A stretch of 64,000 nucleotides of DNA from Lachnospiraceae bacterium UBA4364 (lineage in GTDB: Bacteria; Bacillota; Clostridia; Lachnospirales; Lachnospiraceae). The position numbers and the translations under genes were made by a program. The stretch spans positions 99,103-163,102 of the forward strand of contig DGSK01000002.1 of assembly GCA_002393955.1 (NCBI GenBank), given 5' to 3'. Below are positions 43,220 to 52,101 of the stretch, one piece after another (within the stretch, counting starts at the first letter, position 1; every line of letters starts with the position of its first letter). The notes under the pieces were generated by a model, which was given only the letters and a program-made list of their open reading frames with translations, ran no database searches and was not told the origin of the DNA.

Positions 43220-44017
43220 ATGAAAAAGAAATTTTTTGCAGGGCTGATTGTTACGATGGTGATGTTAACCTGTGCTTGCAGCAATGGGCAGGATACGAAT
43301 GCAACAGTACAGACTAAGGATGCTGATACAGAGGTGGCGGTTTCGTCAGACAGTCTCTATGCGTCCTCACATGAAGTGGTGGATTCTCCGGAATGGGTAA
43401 GTACACTTCCGGCTGCTCAGGACGGATCAGTTGATCAGCTCTTTATCGTTGCTGCAATGGGAATGGATAAAACCACGGCTACCATTTCAATGCACGAACG
43501 TGATGAAAGCGGCGCATGGAAGCAGGTGCTTTCCACCCCCGGCTTTGTGGGAAGAAACGGCTTGTGCCTTGATGCTGACCATGCAGAAGGCTGCGGACAG
43601 ACCCCCGTGGGGACATACAGCTTTAATAAAGCATTCGGCATAGCGTCTGACCCGGGATGTGCGATACCCTATGTGCAGGTAGATGATGACACCTACTGGT
43701 CAGGGGACCAGAATGAGGGCATGCACTATAACGAAATGGTAGATATTAAGGATTATCCGGACCTGGATATGGAAAACAGCGAGCATATAGTTGATTATGA
43801 CTACCAGTATCAGTATTGTCTTAATATAAGCTTTAACGACGACGGAACACCGGGGAGGGGGTCTGCGATCTTCCTTCACTGCTTTGGACCGGAGAAACCT
43901 TATACAGGCGGATGCGTCGCAGTTCCCGAGAATATAATGAAGCTCATCATGCAGAGGGTACAGCCCGACTGTGTGGTAGTGATAGATACAATGGATGTTC
44001 TGACAGGTGTGCAATAA
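43220..44017 (+). CDS. L,D-transpeptidase (YkuD-like) lipoprotein
   Basis: 265 residues. A signal peptide ends at a Cys-rich lipobox (MLTCAC, mature start likely at the second Cys). The outer domain carries the YkuD fold hallmarks: GQTPVGTYSFNKAFG, GMHYNEM, then IFLHCFGPEKPYTGGCVAVPE, which is the HxxxxxxxxGGCV catalytic stretch with the nucleophile Cys. Such enzymes form 3-3 crosslinks or attach proteins to peptidoglycan; the variant motif suggests the L,D-transpeptidase subgroup found in Gram-positives. GGAAGGGAG precedes the ATG. The next lipoprotein gene begins 46 bases after its stop and may be cotranscribed. Confidence 0.85.
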   Translation: MKKKFFAGLIVTMVMLTCACSNGQDTNATVQTKDADTEVAVSSDSLYASSHEVVDSPEWVSTLPAAQDGSVDQLFIVAAMGMDKTTATISMHERDESGAWKQVLSTPGFVGRNGLCLDADHAEGCGQTPVGTYSFNKAFGIASDPGCAIPYVQVDDDTYWSGDQNEGMHYNEMVDIKDYPDLDMENSEHIVDYDYQYQYCLNISFNDDGTPGRGSAIFLHCFGPEKPYTGGCVAVPENIMKLIMQRVQPDCVVVIDTMDVLTGVQ

Positions 44018-44063
44018 GTCCTGAAAAACAGAGTCTGCGCAGGATATGGCCGAAAGGGGAAAT

Positions 44064-45413
44064 ATGAAAAAGAGAGGTTTGAGACTTGCGGGAATTATGA
44101 TGGGACTGGTGCTGCTTGGCGGCTGTGCCGGGAAGCCGGGGAACAGCCTTGAGCCGGCAGATGTCCGGGAGGAAGTGGAGGTTCCGGAAGAGGATTCCGA
44201 AAACAATCCTGAAGGCAGTGAAAACGAACAGGAAGAAAACGGCGACCCGGCCGAGGGCCAGGATGTGCCGGCATCTCTTTCACAGGAAGAATACAAGAGC
44301 ATTTATGCCCCGGTGATCGATGAACTGCTGGAAGCAATAGAGAACGGATACGATTATGAAAAAGCTTACGAGTATCTATCAGAGGGACTCATTGAAAGGT
44401 TAATGTATGGTGAAAAGGATACTCTTCCGGATGAAATCGGCTACTGGCTTGAAGACTACAGCGGCGATGGGATTCCTGAGCTTCTTGTAGGCTATAGTGA
44501 AGTCTACGAAACCGGCGAGCAGGAGATGCATATTGAGGATTATATTGCCGGTGTATATACCATTAAGGACGGGAAGCCTGTTATGACCATTGAAGGCTGG
44601 GCAAGAAACAGCTACAGGCTGATGGATGATGGGCATTTTTTTAATATCGGTTCAGGCGGGGCCATGAATACGATCATCGGTGAGTGTCACTTAAGCGAAG
44701 ACGGGACAGAAGTCATCTGGGATGAATTCTGCTTTACCGAAGGAAGAGCTGACGGAAGTATAGCCGTATTCACCAATGACAGCGGAATTGCTGACCGGGA
44801 AGCATCTGAAGAGATGGATATAGGAGAAGAAGAATTTTCGGACATCATGGGCGAGTACGAACTAAGGTGCGAGCTGATCGCATGGCTGCCGGTACGGGGA
44901 TATAGCCATGAAAAGGATGATATAGATCAGTCCTATGACCTCAGGGAAGAAGCAATGTACCTGTTTGAGGCTTATTACAGTGATCCTACCGAAGAAAACT
45001 GGGATAAGTTCATAGCTCTGGCTCCTAAGGATGCAGTGCTCTTTATCGTAACCAATCCGCCTGCAGAACTGAAAGACCTCGCAAATTCACCTGTGGTCAT
45101 TGATAAGTCTGCATTCGATACGGTGGTTGCCGTTGCGCTGGCGGATTATACGGAACTTGAGCTGGAGGACGGAGAGGTGTCTTTCAATGAAAATGATGAA
45201 ATGCTCTGGAATCCTGCTTCCGTAGACAAACTGTATAGTGGAAGTTTAAGCAAAGGTGAAATCGTGTCCTTTAGAATAGTACTTCCGGAGGGTGGCCCTG
45301 CCCGTGCGCTCAGAGTATACACACCGGATGCTGATGGAATGTTCCTTGTGACTACACTCAGTGGAGAGTGGGATCAGCACAGCACTTTTGTGACTGCAAA
45401 CGGGGCAGAATAA
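44064..45413 (+). CDS. Surface lipoprotein of unknown function
   Basis: The start at 44064 follows AAAGGGG; the frame extends to 44046. The product has 449 residues. The signal peptide ends in LLGGC (Cys21). A Glu/Pro/Asn-rich linker (about 30-75) precedes a domain of about 80-280 with paired aromatic strands (GYWLEDYSGDGIPELLVGYSEVYETGEQEMHIEDY), where SGDGIPELLVGY resembles a FG-GAP or EF-hand-type loop. A further C-terminal domain runs about 290-449. No catalytic motif is recognised. It follows the L,D-transpeptidase gene by 46 bases, so both may act on the cell wall. Confidence 0.7.
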   Translation: MKKRGLRLAGIMMGLVLLGGCAGKPGNSLEPADVREEVEVPEEDSENNPEGSENEQEENGDPAEGQDVPASLSQEEYKSIYAPVIDELLEAIENGYDYEKAYEYLSEGLIERLMYGEKDTLPDEIGYWLEDYSGDGIPELLVGYSEVYETGEQEMHIEDYIAGVYTIKDGKPVMTIEGWARNSYRLMDDGHFFNIGSGGAMNTIIGECHLSEDGTEVIWDEFCFTEGRADGSIAVFTNDSGIADREASEEMDIGEEEFSDIMGEYELRCELIAWLPVRGYSHEKDDIDQSYDLREEAMYLFEAYYSDPTEENWDKFIALAPKDAVLFIVTNPPAELKDLANSPVVIDKSAFDTVVAVALADYTELELEDGEVSFNENDEMLWNPASVDKLYSGSLSKGEIVSFRIVLPEGGPARALRVYTPDADGMFLVTTLSGEWDQHSTFVTANGAE

Positions 45414-45479
45414 AATCATATCTTAAAGCTAATATAGACGGATTTTGTATACAATATTTTTTCCGAAGGGACCGGGATA

Positions 45480-45488
45480 TGGTACAAT
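45480..45488 (+). promoter_or_regulatory. Extended -10 promoter of the flavodiiron gene
   Basis: TGGTACAAT, with RNA start near 45495. The leader of about 105 bases contains the tandem 12-base repeats at 45541-45576 and a strong AAAGGAGG before the ATG. Confidence 0.6.
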
Positions 45489-45540
45489 AGAACGTGTTCA
45501 TGATTACATAAATATGAAGCAATGGTACATCAGAAGTCAC

Positions 45541-45576
45541 ATTAAAAGTTATATTAAAAGTTATATTAAAAGTTTC
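45541..45576 (+). repeat. Three tandem 12-base repeats in the flavodiiron leader
   Basis: ATTAAAAGTTAT occurs twice exactly and a third time as ATTAAAAGTTTC, in register, just upstream of the ribosome binding site. The period of 12 and the AT-richness suggest slippage; copy number could vary between strains. Confidence 0.85.
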
Positions 45577-45598
45577 ATGCAAAAGGAGGCTTACTTAA

Positions 45599-46768
45599 AT
45601 GAACATCTTAGACAGAGTACAGGTAACAGACACAATAAAGTTCGTAGGGGCGGATGATCCCGAGCTTGAGATATTTGAAAGCCAGTATCCTACGGAGGGA
45701 ATATCCTATAATTCATATGTGATCCTTGATGAAAAGATCGCCGTAATGGATACGGTGGATCCCAGGGGCACGGAGCAGTTTTTTGATAATCTCAAAAATG
45801 TGTTAGGAGATAAGAAACCGTCATATCTTGTGGTTCAGCACCTTGAGCCCGATCATGCGGCTAATATCGGAAAGCTTGCGGATATGTATCCTGAGATGCA
45901 GATCGTAGGCAGCGCAAAGACTATTCAGATGCTGCCCCAGTTCTTTGAGAATGATTTTACAGGCAGATGCATTTCAGTTAAGGAAAATGACACTCTTTCA
46001 CTGGGAAGCCATACACTGAGATTTATCATGGCTCCAATGGTACACTGGCCCGAGGTAATGGTTACCTATGAGGAGAGCGAGAAAGTTCTTTTCTCGGCAG
46101 ATGCCTTCGGAACATTCAGCGCACTGGAGAACGGCGAGGAGTGGATAGCTGATGCAAGCCACTATTATTTCAACATAGTCGGAAAGTACGGCGGACCGGT
46201 TCAGCAGCTTTTAAAGAAGGCGGCAGGGCTGGATATCGCAGTCATAGCTCCGCTCCACGGACCTGTGCACAAGGATGATATAGCATTCATCGTGGAGACT
46301 TATGACAAGTGGAGCAGCTACAAGCCTGACAGGGAGGGAATCTTCATCCCTTATGCGTCTATTCATGGTAATACAAAGAAAGCTGTCCTTGAATTTGCAA
46401 AAGAGCTTGAGGCTATGGGCGAGACCGTAAAGACTATGGATCTTACCGAAGAGGATGTAACCGAAGCAGTCGAGCAGGCATTCCTTTATGACAGGATGAT
46501 AGTATGTGCCTGCACCTATGATGGCGAGATATTCCCTCCTATGAACGACCTGCTTCACCACCTCAAGATCAAGGCTTTCCAGAACAGGAAGGTGGGAATC
46601 ATCGAGAATGGTTCCTGGGCACCTGTTGCCGGCAAGAAGATGAAGGAATACTTTGACGCCATGAAGGATATCACTGTTGTTGAGCCGATCGTAACCATTA
46701 AGTCTACAAGAAAGGCTTCTGACGCACCTGCATTTGAGGCACTTGCCAAGGCTATGGCGAAAGCGTGA
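45599..46768 (+). CDS. fprA: A-type flavodiiron protein (O2 or NO reductase)
   Basis: 389 residues. The N-terminal metallo-beta-lactamase-type domain holds the diiron ligands: the HxExD motif in QHLEPDHAANIGKL, further His in MVHWPEVMVTY and an Asp in LFSADAFGTF, and HGPVHKDD. The C-terminal flavodoxin domain binds FMN (IPYASIHGNTKKAVLEFAKELE and GEIFPPMNDLLHHLK). Family members reduce oxygen to water or nitric oxide to nitrous oxide in anaerobes. There is no rubredoxin or NADH-oxidase fusion, so an outside electron donor is needed. A strong AAAGGAGG precedes the start. A terminator lies at 46835-46881. Confidence 0.95.
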   Translation: MNILDRVQVTDTIKFVGADDPELEIFESQYPTEGISYNSYVILDEKIAVMDTVDPRGTEQFFDNLKNVLGDKKPSYLVVQHLEPDHAANIGKLADMYPEMQIVGSAKTIQMLPQFFENDFTGRCISVKENDTLSLGSHTLRFIMAPMVHWPEVMVTYEESEKVLFSADAFGTFSALENGEEWIADASHYYFNIVGKYGGPVQQLLKKAAGLDIAVIAPLHGPVHKDDIAFIVETYDKWSSYKPDREGIFIPYASIHGNTKKAVLEFAKELEAMGETVKTMDLTEEDVTEAVEQAFLYDRMIVCACTYDGEIFPPMNDLLHHLKIKAFQNRKVGIIENGSWAPVAGKKMKEYFDAMKDITVVEPIVTIKSTRKASDAPAFEALAKAMAKA

Positions 46769-46834
46769 TCTGATCACGAAGAGTGAAGGAGTGTTACTCC
46801 AATAGTCCGAAATTTGGATTTTGCAACGATAATG

Positions 46835-46881
46835 ACCGGTATCGGAAAGGCATGCGGACAGCTTGACGATACCGGTTTTTT
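46835..46881 (+). terminator. Intrinsic terminator of the flavodiiron gene
   Basis: Perfect arms ACCGGTATCG / CGATACCGGT, a 22-base loop, then six T. Confidence 0.85.
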
Positions 46882-46926
46882 GTTGCGTTTACAGGCTGCT
46901 TTAATTGTCCCTGATAGGGCTTATGC

Positions 46927-46955
46927 TTGCAGTTGTTTTAAAATTGTGCTAAAAT
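46927..46955 (+). promoter_or_regulatory. Promoter of the VTC-domain gene
   Basis: TTGCAG, exactly 17 bases, TAAAAT preceded by TGC (extended -10). RNA start near 46962. Confidence 0.7.
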
Positions 46956-47047
46956 AATGCGGTTTTGTGGGGAAAGTTTAGGCTTGAAGCCCTGAATCTC
47001 AGGGAATTCAGGTATGTTTTCAGACGGTACGTACGGAGCATTGTACT

Positions 47048-47824
47048 ATGGCAGGCATTTTTAAAAGAGTGGAAAAAAAATATCTGCTTACGGCAAAGAA
47101 GAGCGAGGATTTCATTGAAAAGCTCGGGGGCCGTATAGTTCCGGATAAGTATACGGACTATACTATATGCAATGTGTACTATGACACGAAGGATAATGAC
47201 CTGATCAGAAGATCCCTGGATAAGCCTATGTATAAGGAAAAATTCCGGGTGCGCTGCTACGGCACCGCAAAGGAAGATACGAAGGTATACCTGGAGCTTA
47301 AGAAGAAATGGAAAGGTGTGGTATACAAGCGCAGGGTAGGAATGCCCATGAGTGTTGCTGCGGCCTATCTTGATGACGGTGTGTATCCTGAGGAATACGA
47401 CTGTCAGATATTCAGGGAGATAGACTATGCCATAAAGTTTTATGACTTAAAGCCTAATGTTTTTCTTGCGTATGACAGGATGGCGTATGTAGTAAAAGAT
47501 ATGCCGGAGATAAGGTTTACAATAGACCGGCATATCCGCAGCCGGAAGACGGACATGGATCTTCGCAAGGATACTGCCTGTGATGAGCTCTATGAAGAAG
47601 ATATGCGGCTTTTAGAGATAAAGGCGCCTGATTCGCTGCCCCTGTGGTTTGTGGAGATAATGGATGAGCTGGATATCAGATCCTCTTCATTTTCCAAATA
47701 TGGGAGAGTATATCAGAGCAGGTTACAGAAAGATCTGGAATCTGTTCAGGATGGGGATTGCGTTCAGCAGCGTTTCACGGCCCAGCAGCTTGAACTGGCA
47801 TTTAACGAGTTTGCCGAAGTATGA
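47048..47824 (+). CDS. VTC-domain polyphosphate polymerase
   Basis: 258 residues with the VTC tunnel fold that polymerises polyphosphate from ATP at the membrane. Visible conserved blocks are VEKKYLLT near the N-terminus, CNVYYDTKDND, KEKFRVRCYG, VYLELKKKWKGVVYKRRV (basic tunnel residues), and FLAYDRMAYV. No SPX domain is attached. The short ribosome binding site is GGAG. It stands 90 bases before a DUF4956 membrane protein, the usual bacterial partner, which would supply membrane export or anchoring. Identification of the fold is good, activity is inferred. Confidence 0.88.
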   Translation: MAGIFKRVEKKYLLTAKKSEDFIEKLGGRIVPDKYTDYTICNVYYDTKDNDLIRRSLDKPMYKEKFRVRCYGTAKEDTKVYLELKKKWKGVVYKRRVGMPMSVAAAYLDDGVYPEEYDCQIFREIDYAIKFYDLKPNVFLAYDRMAYVVKDMPEIRFTIDRHIRSRKTDMDLRKDTACDELYEEDMRLLEIKAPDSLPLWFVEIMDELDIRSSSFSKYGRVYQSRLQKDLESVQDGDCVQQRFTAQQLELAFNEFAEV

Positions 47825-47913
47825 TATTGAGGAAAGAAGCGGTTTAGTATAATTGCGGTTGTTCAGACTCTGTGGGGCTGAATGATTACAAAGAATAAAA
47901 GCGAGGTATTGTT

Positions 47914-48591
47914 ATGTTTCAGAGTTTACTTACTAACGCAGCAGGGCAGGTGACTGCATCAGGAGCATTGATATGCCTGTTCGCATCTCTTTTGTGCGGA
48001 CTGGTAATTTCACTGCTTTATATGTTTAAGTCAAACTACACCAAGAGCTTTGCCATAGGACTTATCCTGCTGCCGGCACTTGTGCAGGTGGTTATAACCG
48101 TTGTAAACGGAAATCTGGGTGCAGCGGTATCTGTAATGGGTGCATTCAGTCTGATAAGGTTCAGATCCCTGCCGGGAACGACCAAGGATATCACTTTTAT
48201 ATTTTTCGCTATGGCAGTAGGTCTTGCCAACGGAATGGGGTATGTATTCTACAGTGGCGGTACCACCCTTGTACTGGCTGTGATCTATCTCATACTTGTC
48301 CTGACAAAATTCGGCGAGGGCAGCAAGGGAGAAAAGAGCTTAAAGATACTTATTCCCGAGGCGCTTGATTATACTACCGTGTTTGATGATACTTTTGAAA
48401 AATATCTTTCAAAGTCAGAACTTGTTAAGGTTAAGACCACTGACTTGGGAAGCATATTTGAGCTTAACTATATGATAACCATCAAGGATCCCGCAAAGGA
48501 AAAGGAATTTGTGGATGAGCTCAGGACGAAGAACGGCAACCTGACGATTATATGCTCAAGACCGGTGACACGTGCTCCGGAAGAAATGTAA
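47914..48591 (+). CDS. DUF4956 multi-pass membrane protein
   Basis: 225 residues. Three to four transmembrane helices lie in the first 135 residues (about 18-40, ALICLFASLLCGLVISLLYMF; 47-65; 93-112; 115-132). The motif MGAFSLIRFRSLPGTTKDITFIFFAMAVGLANGMGY is typical of DUF4956. A soluble cytoplasmic tail (about 140-225) follows. The gene is paired with the VTC polymerase upstream, and the pairing is a recognised genomic association; a role in polyphosphate handling is inferred. GCGAGG precedes the ATG. A terminator lies at 48657-48697. Confidence 0.88.
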   Translation: MFQSLLTNAAGQVTASGALICLFASLLCGLVISLLYMFKSNYTKSFAIGLILLPALVQVVITVVNGNLGAAVSVMGAFSLIRFRSLPGTTKDITFIFFAMAVGLANGMGYVFYSGGTTLVLAVIYLILVLTKFGEGSKGEKSLKILIPEALDYTTVFDDTFEKYLSKSELVKVKTTDLGSIFELNYMITIKDPAKEKEFVDELRTKNGNLTIICSRPVTRAPEEM

Positions 48592-48656
48592 TAATGTAAT
48601 AACGTGAGTATAAGTATCCGGCAGCGGATGGATGTTTTGGAGATTGATGCAATGGG

Positions 48657-48697
48657 GCGCCGATAGGCTGTATGTTATACAGCTGTCGGCGCTTTTT
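48657..48697 (+). terminator. Intrinsic terminator after the DUF4956 gene
   Basis: The outer stem GCGCCGATA / TGTCGGCGC and inner stem GCTGTAT / TATACAGC form one long hairpin followed by five T. Confidence 0.92.
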
Positions 48698-48827
48698 ACG
48701 GCCGGGAATCCGGTCCGGAACAAAAAAATTCCGCATGTAATAATATATTGAAAAACGTAAAATACGGACGCTGCTCTGCGTGTCCGGAATGTTAAAAGGA
48801 CGGCTTGAAGCCGCACGGAGGTATTAC

Positions 48828-50702
48828 GTGAGAAAAAGATTAGCGGTATTAAGTATATGCTTTGCAGCTCTCTTTGCTGCGTCATGCACGCAGAATGGGA
48901 ATGTTGCGGGAGGCAGCGATTTGCTGTCAGATAATGGGGCTGTTTCTGACACGGATGCGGATAGTAATCCGCTGACATCGGTTCCCACCGGTATTTCTCA
49001 GGTGGAGCATGTAGATACAACGGTGGAAGACGGACGGACTGCAGGGATAGAGCTTCCTGACAGGGTATACAGTCTGTCGTTTCCGGCATACAGCGAAAAT
49101 TATGACTATTATGGATACAAGGAGGAAAAGGCCACCTTTATCGAAATGTCCGGAAGTACGGCGGATGTGACAGGGGACGATGCCGACGATGTGAGCGTGT
49201 CGGAGGGCCTTATAAAGATAACCGGAAAGGGAACGTATGTGCTATCCGGAGACTTTGAAGGACAGATACGTGCACAGACGGAGGATAAAAATGTCCGTCT
49301 GGTACTAAACGGCGTGAATATTGCATCCCCTGACGGCCCGGCTATATGGGTCACAGGCGCAAAGAATATGTATATCAGCCTTGCAGACGGAACGGAAAAC
49401 AGCATATCCGACAGTGCGGATTATTCCGATTCCGAAGCTTCTGCAGCCATAACAGCAGATTGCGATCTGGTGATAAACGGAAACGGGAAGCTTAATGTCT
49501 GCGGAAATCATTCGAGGGCTATACATACCAAGGACGACCTGATCCTTAGGAGTGGCAGCCTGGAAATATCATCTGTAGGAGATGCCATAAAGGGAAAGGA
49601 TTCCATAAAAGTATACAGCGGAAACTATACAATAAATGCAGGCGGCAAAGGTCTGGTAGTCACGGAAAAGGAAGACGAGGAGAAAGGCTATTTCTATGTC
49701 GAAGGCGGAACGATTGATATCACTGCCGGGGATGATGGGATACACTGCAACGGCAATGTGATGATAGTCGGCGGCGAGTTGGATATAAATGCAGGGGATG
49801 ACGGAATTCATGCTGATAAGGTGGTGCTTTTGTATGATACGGATGTAAATGTGGCTAACTGCAAGGAAGGCATCGAGGGCACAGTCATTGACATGGTGGG
49901 CAGCGTAGTGAATGTGAACAGCTCCGATGACGGATTAAATGCTGCCGGTGATACGGAGGAATCCGAGGATGACGGTGATGAAGCACCCTGGGATTTCACG
50001 GCAGGAAATGAAGGAAATGTCATTTATCTGGACGGCAGCAATGTATATGTGAATGCTTCTGGCGACGGCCTGGACAGCAACGGCTACATCTATCTGACGG
50101 GCGGCAATGTTGTGGTGGACGGACCGGAGAATTCCGGCAACGGTTTCTTTGACTACGGCGTAGATTTCATAATGACCGGTGGAACTCTTATAGGCGCCGG
50201 TTCATCGGGAATGTTGCAGACCATATCAGAAAGCTCGACGGTAACATGCATAGCAGTGGCAGCGGCAGCGTTTGACGATGGCAGCGATGACAATAGTGAA
50301 AGCAGTCATGACGGCCCCGGCAGGCACGATGAAGGATCCGCAGAGGCTGGAACCGGAATTGTGATAAAGGACAGCGCCGGGAATGAAGCCGTAAGCTTTT
50401 ATCCGGCAAAAAGCTACAGTGCAATTGTCTTTGCAGGTTTTGGATTCGAAAGCGGTGAGACATACACTGCTGAGAGCAGGAACTCTGCTGCGGCAAACCT
50501 TGACGGAACCGATTTGGGCAGCGTTACTATTGAGGGCATAGTAAATTACATTGGTGACCTGCAGACTTTTGGCGCACCCGGAGGAGGCCCCGGAGGCAAA
50601 ACGGGCTTTGGCACACCGCCTGATTCTGACGGTAAAATGCCTGATGAAGAGCGGCCGGATTTTGGACCTCATCCGGAGGGAGAGAGACCGGATTTTGACT
50701 GA
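48828..50702 (+). CDS. Carbohydrate-binding-domain (DUF4353-like) surface lipoprotein
   Basis: A GTG start at 48828 is chosen because GGAGG lies just upstream and the signal peptide then reads RKRLAVLSICFAALFAASC, ending in a lipobox. The product has 624 residues. A beta-helix-like body (about 115-420) contains repeated units: KGTYVLSGDFEGQ, NVRLVLNGVNI, AITADCDLVINGNGKLNV, GGTIDITAGDDGIHCNGN, GGELDINAGDDGIHAD. The C-terminus is Pro/Gly/Asp-rich (GAPGGGPGGKTGFGTPP). In other genomes such proteins neighbour VTC/DUF4956 genes and CotH kinases. No CotH is here. Function at the surface is inferred; ligand unknown. Confidence 0.85.
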   Translation: MRKRLAVLSICFAALFAASCTQNGNVAGGSDLLSDNGAVSDTDADSNPLTSVPTGISQVEHVDTTVEDGRTAGIELPDRVYSLSFPAYSENYDYYGYKEEKATFIEMSGSTADVTGDDADDVSVSEGLIKITGKGTYVLSGDFEGQIRAQTEDKNVRLVLNGVNIASPDGPAIWVTGAKNMYISLADGTENSISDSADYSDSEASAAITADCDLVINGNGKLNVCGNHSRAIHTKDDLILRSGSLEISSVGDAIKGKDSIKVYSGNYTINAGGKGLVVTEKEDEEKGYFYVEGGTIDITAGDDGIHCNGNVMIVGGELDINAGDDGIHADKVVLLYDTDVNVANCKEGIEGTVIDMVGSVVNVNSSDDGLNAAGDTEESEDDGDEAPWDFTAGNEGNVIYLDGSNVYVNASGDGLDSNGYIYLTGGNVVVDGPENSGNGFFDYGVDFIMTGGTLIGAGSSGMLQTISESSTVTCIAVAAAAFDDGSDDNSESSHDGPGRHDEGSAEAGTGIVIKDSAGNEAVSFYPAKSYSAIVFAGFGFESGETYTAESRNSAAANLDGTDLGSVTIEGIVNYIGDLQTFGAPGGGPGGKTGFGTPPDSDGKMPDEERPDFGPHPEGERPDFD

Positions 50703-50799
50703 GAACTTCCTGACAGGCCGGAAACTGATTAAAGTCCCGTAAGATTGACTCAAAAGGTAAAAATAAGGCATAAAAGATATATTAAGAAAAAGCGTTTTT

Positions 50800-50808
50800 T
50801 GATAAAAT
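50800..50808 (+). promoter_or_regulatory. Extended -10 promoter of the GGDEF gene
   Basis: TGATAAAAT with a weak -35. RNA start near 50815, before the ATG at 50889. Confidence 0.5.
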
Positions 50809-50888
50809 AAACGTGGAAAAGTGTGAACTGCAAACAGAGCACGCTATACCCGTGCGTTTTGTCATGTAAAAAAAAGGGAGGGGCAAAG

Positions 50889-52100
50889 ATGGACTCATCA
50901 AATCAGAAATTCAACCCGGCAGACGGATCAGGATTACTTGGAGCAATACCGGAAAAGCCTATGGCACCGGGCGGCATGCCGTATGGTATAGCAGAAAAGC
51001 TGCCGGATAATATTCCCGAATCGGTACCGGGGATCACTGCAACGGTTTCAAAGGAGCCGGAAGCCGGAATTGATGATTTCTATAGCGAAGATCTGATCAA
51101 TAATATCTTCGAGATTTCAAATGAACTCTATATTAAGATGCGCGATCCGGCTACAAGTGCGGAAGAAGACCACCTGACCATTATCAGGCTTCTTACAGAT
51201 CTGGGCAGGCGTCTGGTAAATGCTGACAGGGCAAGTTTCTGGAGACTGGATAAGGAAGCGGGTACTATCTGGACACTGTCTGCTACGGGAACAGGGAAGA
51301 TAGAGATTCCCATCGGAACGGGCATGGTAGGCAAAGCTCTTACAGAAGGCCGTTCCATTGTGACCAATGATCCATACAATGATCCTTTCTTTAATGCGGA
51401 AGTCGATAAGAAGACCGGATATGTTACCAAGTCAATCCTGGTTATGCCTATAACCAACAGCCGTGGCGAGTATATCGGTGCATATCAGGTAATCAACAAA
51501 ATTGACGGTGATGGGAAATTCAATATCAGAAGAGACTGCAAGAGACTTTCACTTGCTGCGTTTATCTGTTCCATTACGCTGGAGAGTGAGCTGTTCTTAG
51601 CTGATGCTGAACGTGACCGTCTGACTAAGGTACGTAACCGTATAGGTTTCTATCATGATTTCAGTATCAGGTACGGTGATGGCATCGACAGACGTAATAA
51701 TGCGGGTGGATCCATGATCATGTGTGATATCGACCATTTCAAAGCCGTAAATGATACCTACGGACATAATGCGGGAGACGCTGTGCTCAGGCATGTGGCA
51801 ACACTTGCCGCCAATACCATCAGAAAGGATGATGTCATCTACAGATGGGGCGGAGAAGAGTTTATCGTGCTGCTCAATGATACGGATATCGACGGTGCAG
51901 TGGCTACGGCTGAAAAGATCAGGACTGCGGTTGAAGCTTCGGAATGCATTTTTGACGGAACTGCAATAAGCGTGACTGTAAGCTTCGGATGCAGCAAGGT
52001 GGATCCGGCGAAGTCAGCGGAAGAGAATATAGCAGTCTGTGACAGGAGATTATATATAGCAAAGGAGACCGGAAGAAACCGTGTAGTCAAGGAGGGCTGA
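50889..52100 (+). CDS. GAF-GGDEF diguanylate cyclase
   Basis: The start at 50889 follows GGGAGGGGC; the frame runs back to 50823. The product has 403 residues. A Pro-rich N-terminus (about 1-60) leads to a GAF sensor domain (about 80-225, ASFWRLDKEAGTIWTLSATGTGKIEIPIGTGMVGKAL). The GGDEF domain (about 240-400) has DIDHFKAVNDTYGHNAGDAVLRHVA, the RxxD product-inhibition site (RKDD) five residues before the intact active-site loop GGEEF, and SFGCSK. It is thus predicted active and feedback-regulated. It is soluble. The isomerase gene starts two bases after the stop. It may link intracellular redox or small-molecule state to the surface-protein block downstream. Confidence 0.93.
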   Translation: MDSSNQKFNPADGSGLLGAIPEKPMAPGGMPYGIAEKLPDNIPESVPGITATVSKEPEAGIDDFYSEDLINNIFEISNELYIKMRDPATSAEEDHLTIIRLLTDLGRRLVNADRASFWRLDKEAGTIWTLSATGTGKIEIPIGTGMVGKALTEGRSIVTNDPYNDPFFNAEVDKKTGYVTKSILVMPITNSRGEYIGAYQVINKIDGDGKFNIRRDCKRLSLAAFICSITLESELFLADAERDRLTKVRNRIGFYHDFSIRYGDGIDRRNNAGGSMIMCDIDHFKAVNDTYGHNAGDAVLRHVATLAANTIRKDDVIYRWGGEEFIVLLNDTDIDGAVATAEKIRTAVEASECIFDGTAISVTVSFGCSKVDPAKSAEENIAVCDRRLYIAKETGRNRVVKEG

Positions 52101-52101
52101 C

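Noticed and set aside
45541..45576. CRISPR-like array
   Set aside because: The repeats are 12 bases and directly adjacent with no spacers.
46211..46777. 188-codon minus-strand frame inside the flavodiiron gene
   Set aside because: Shadow of a well-identified gene; no ribosome binding site or family.
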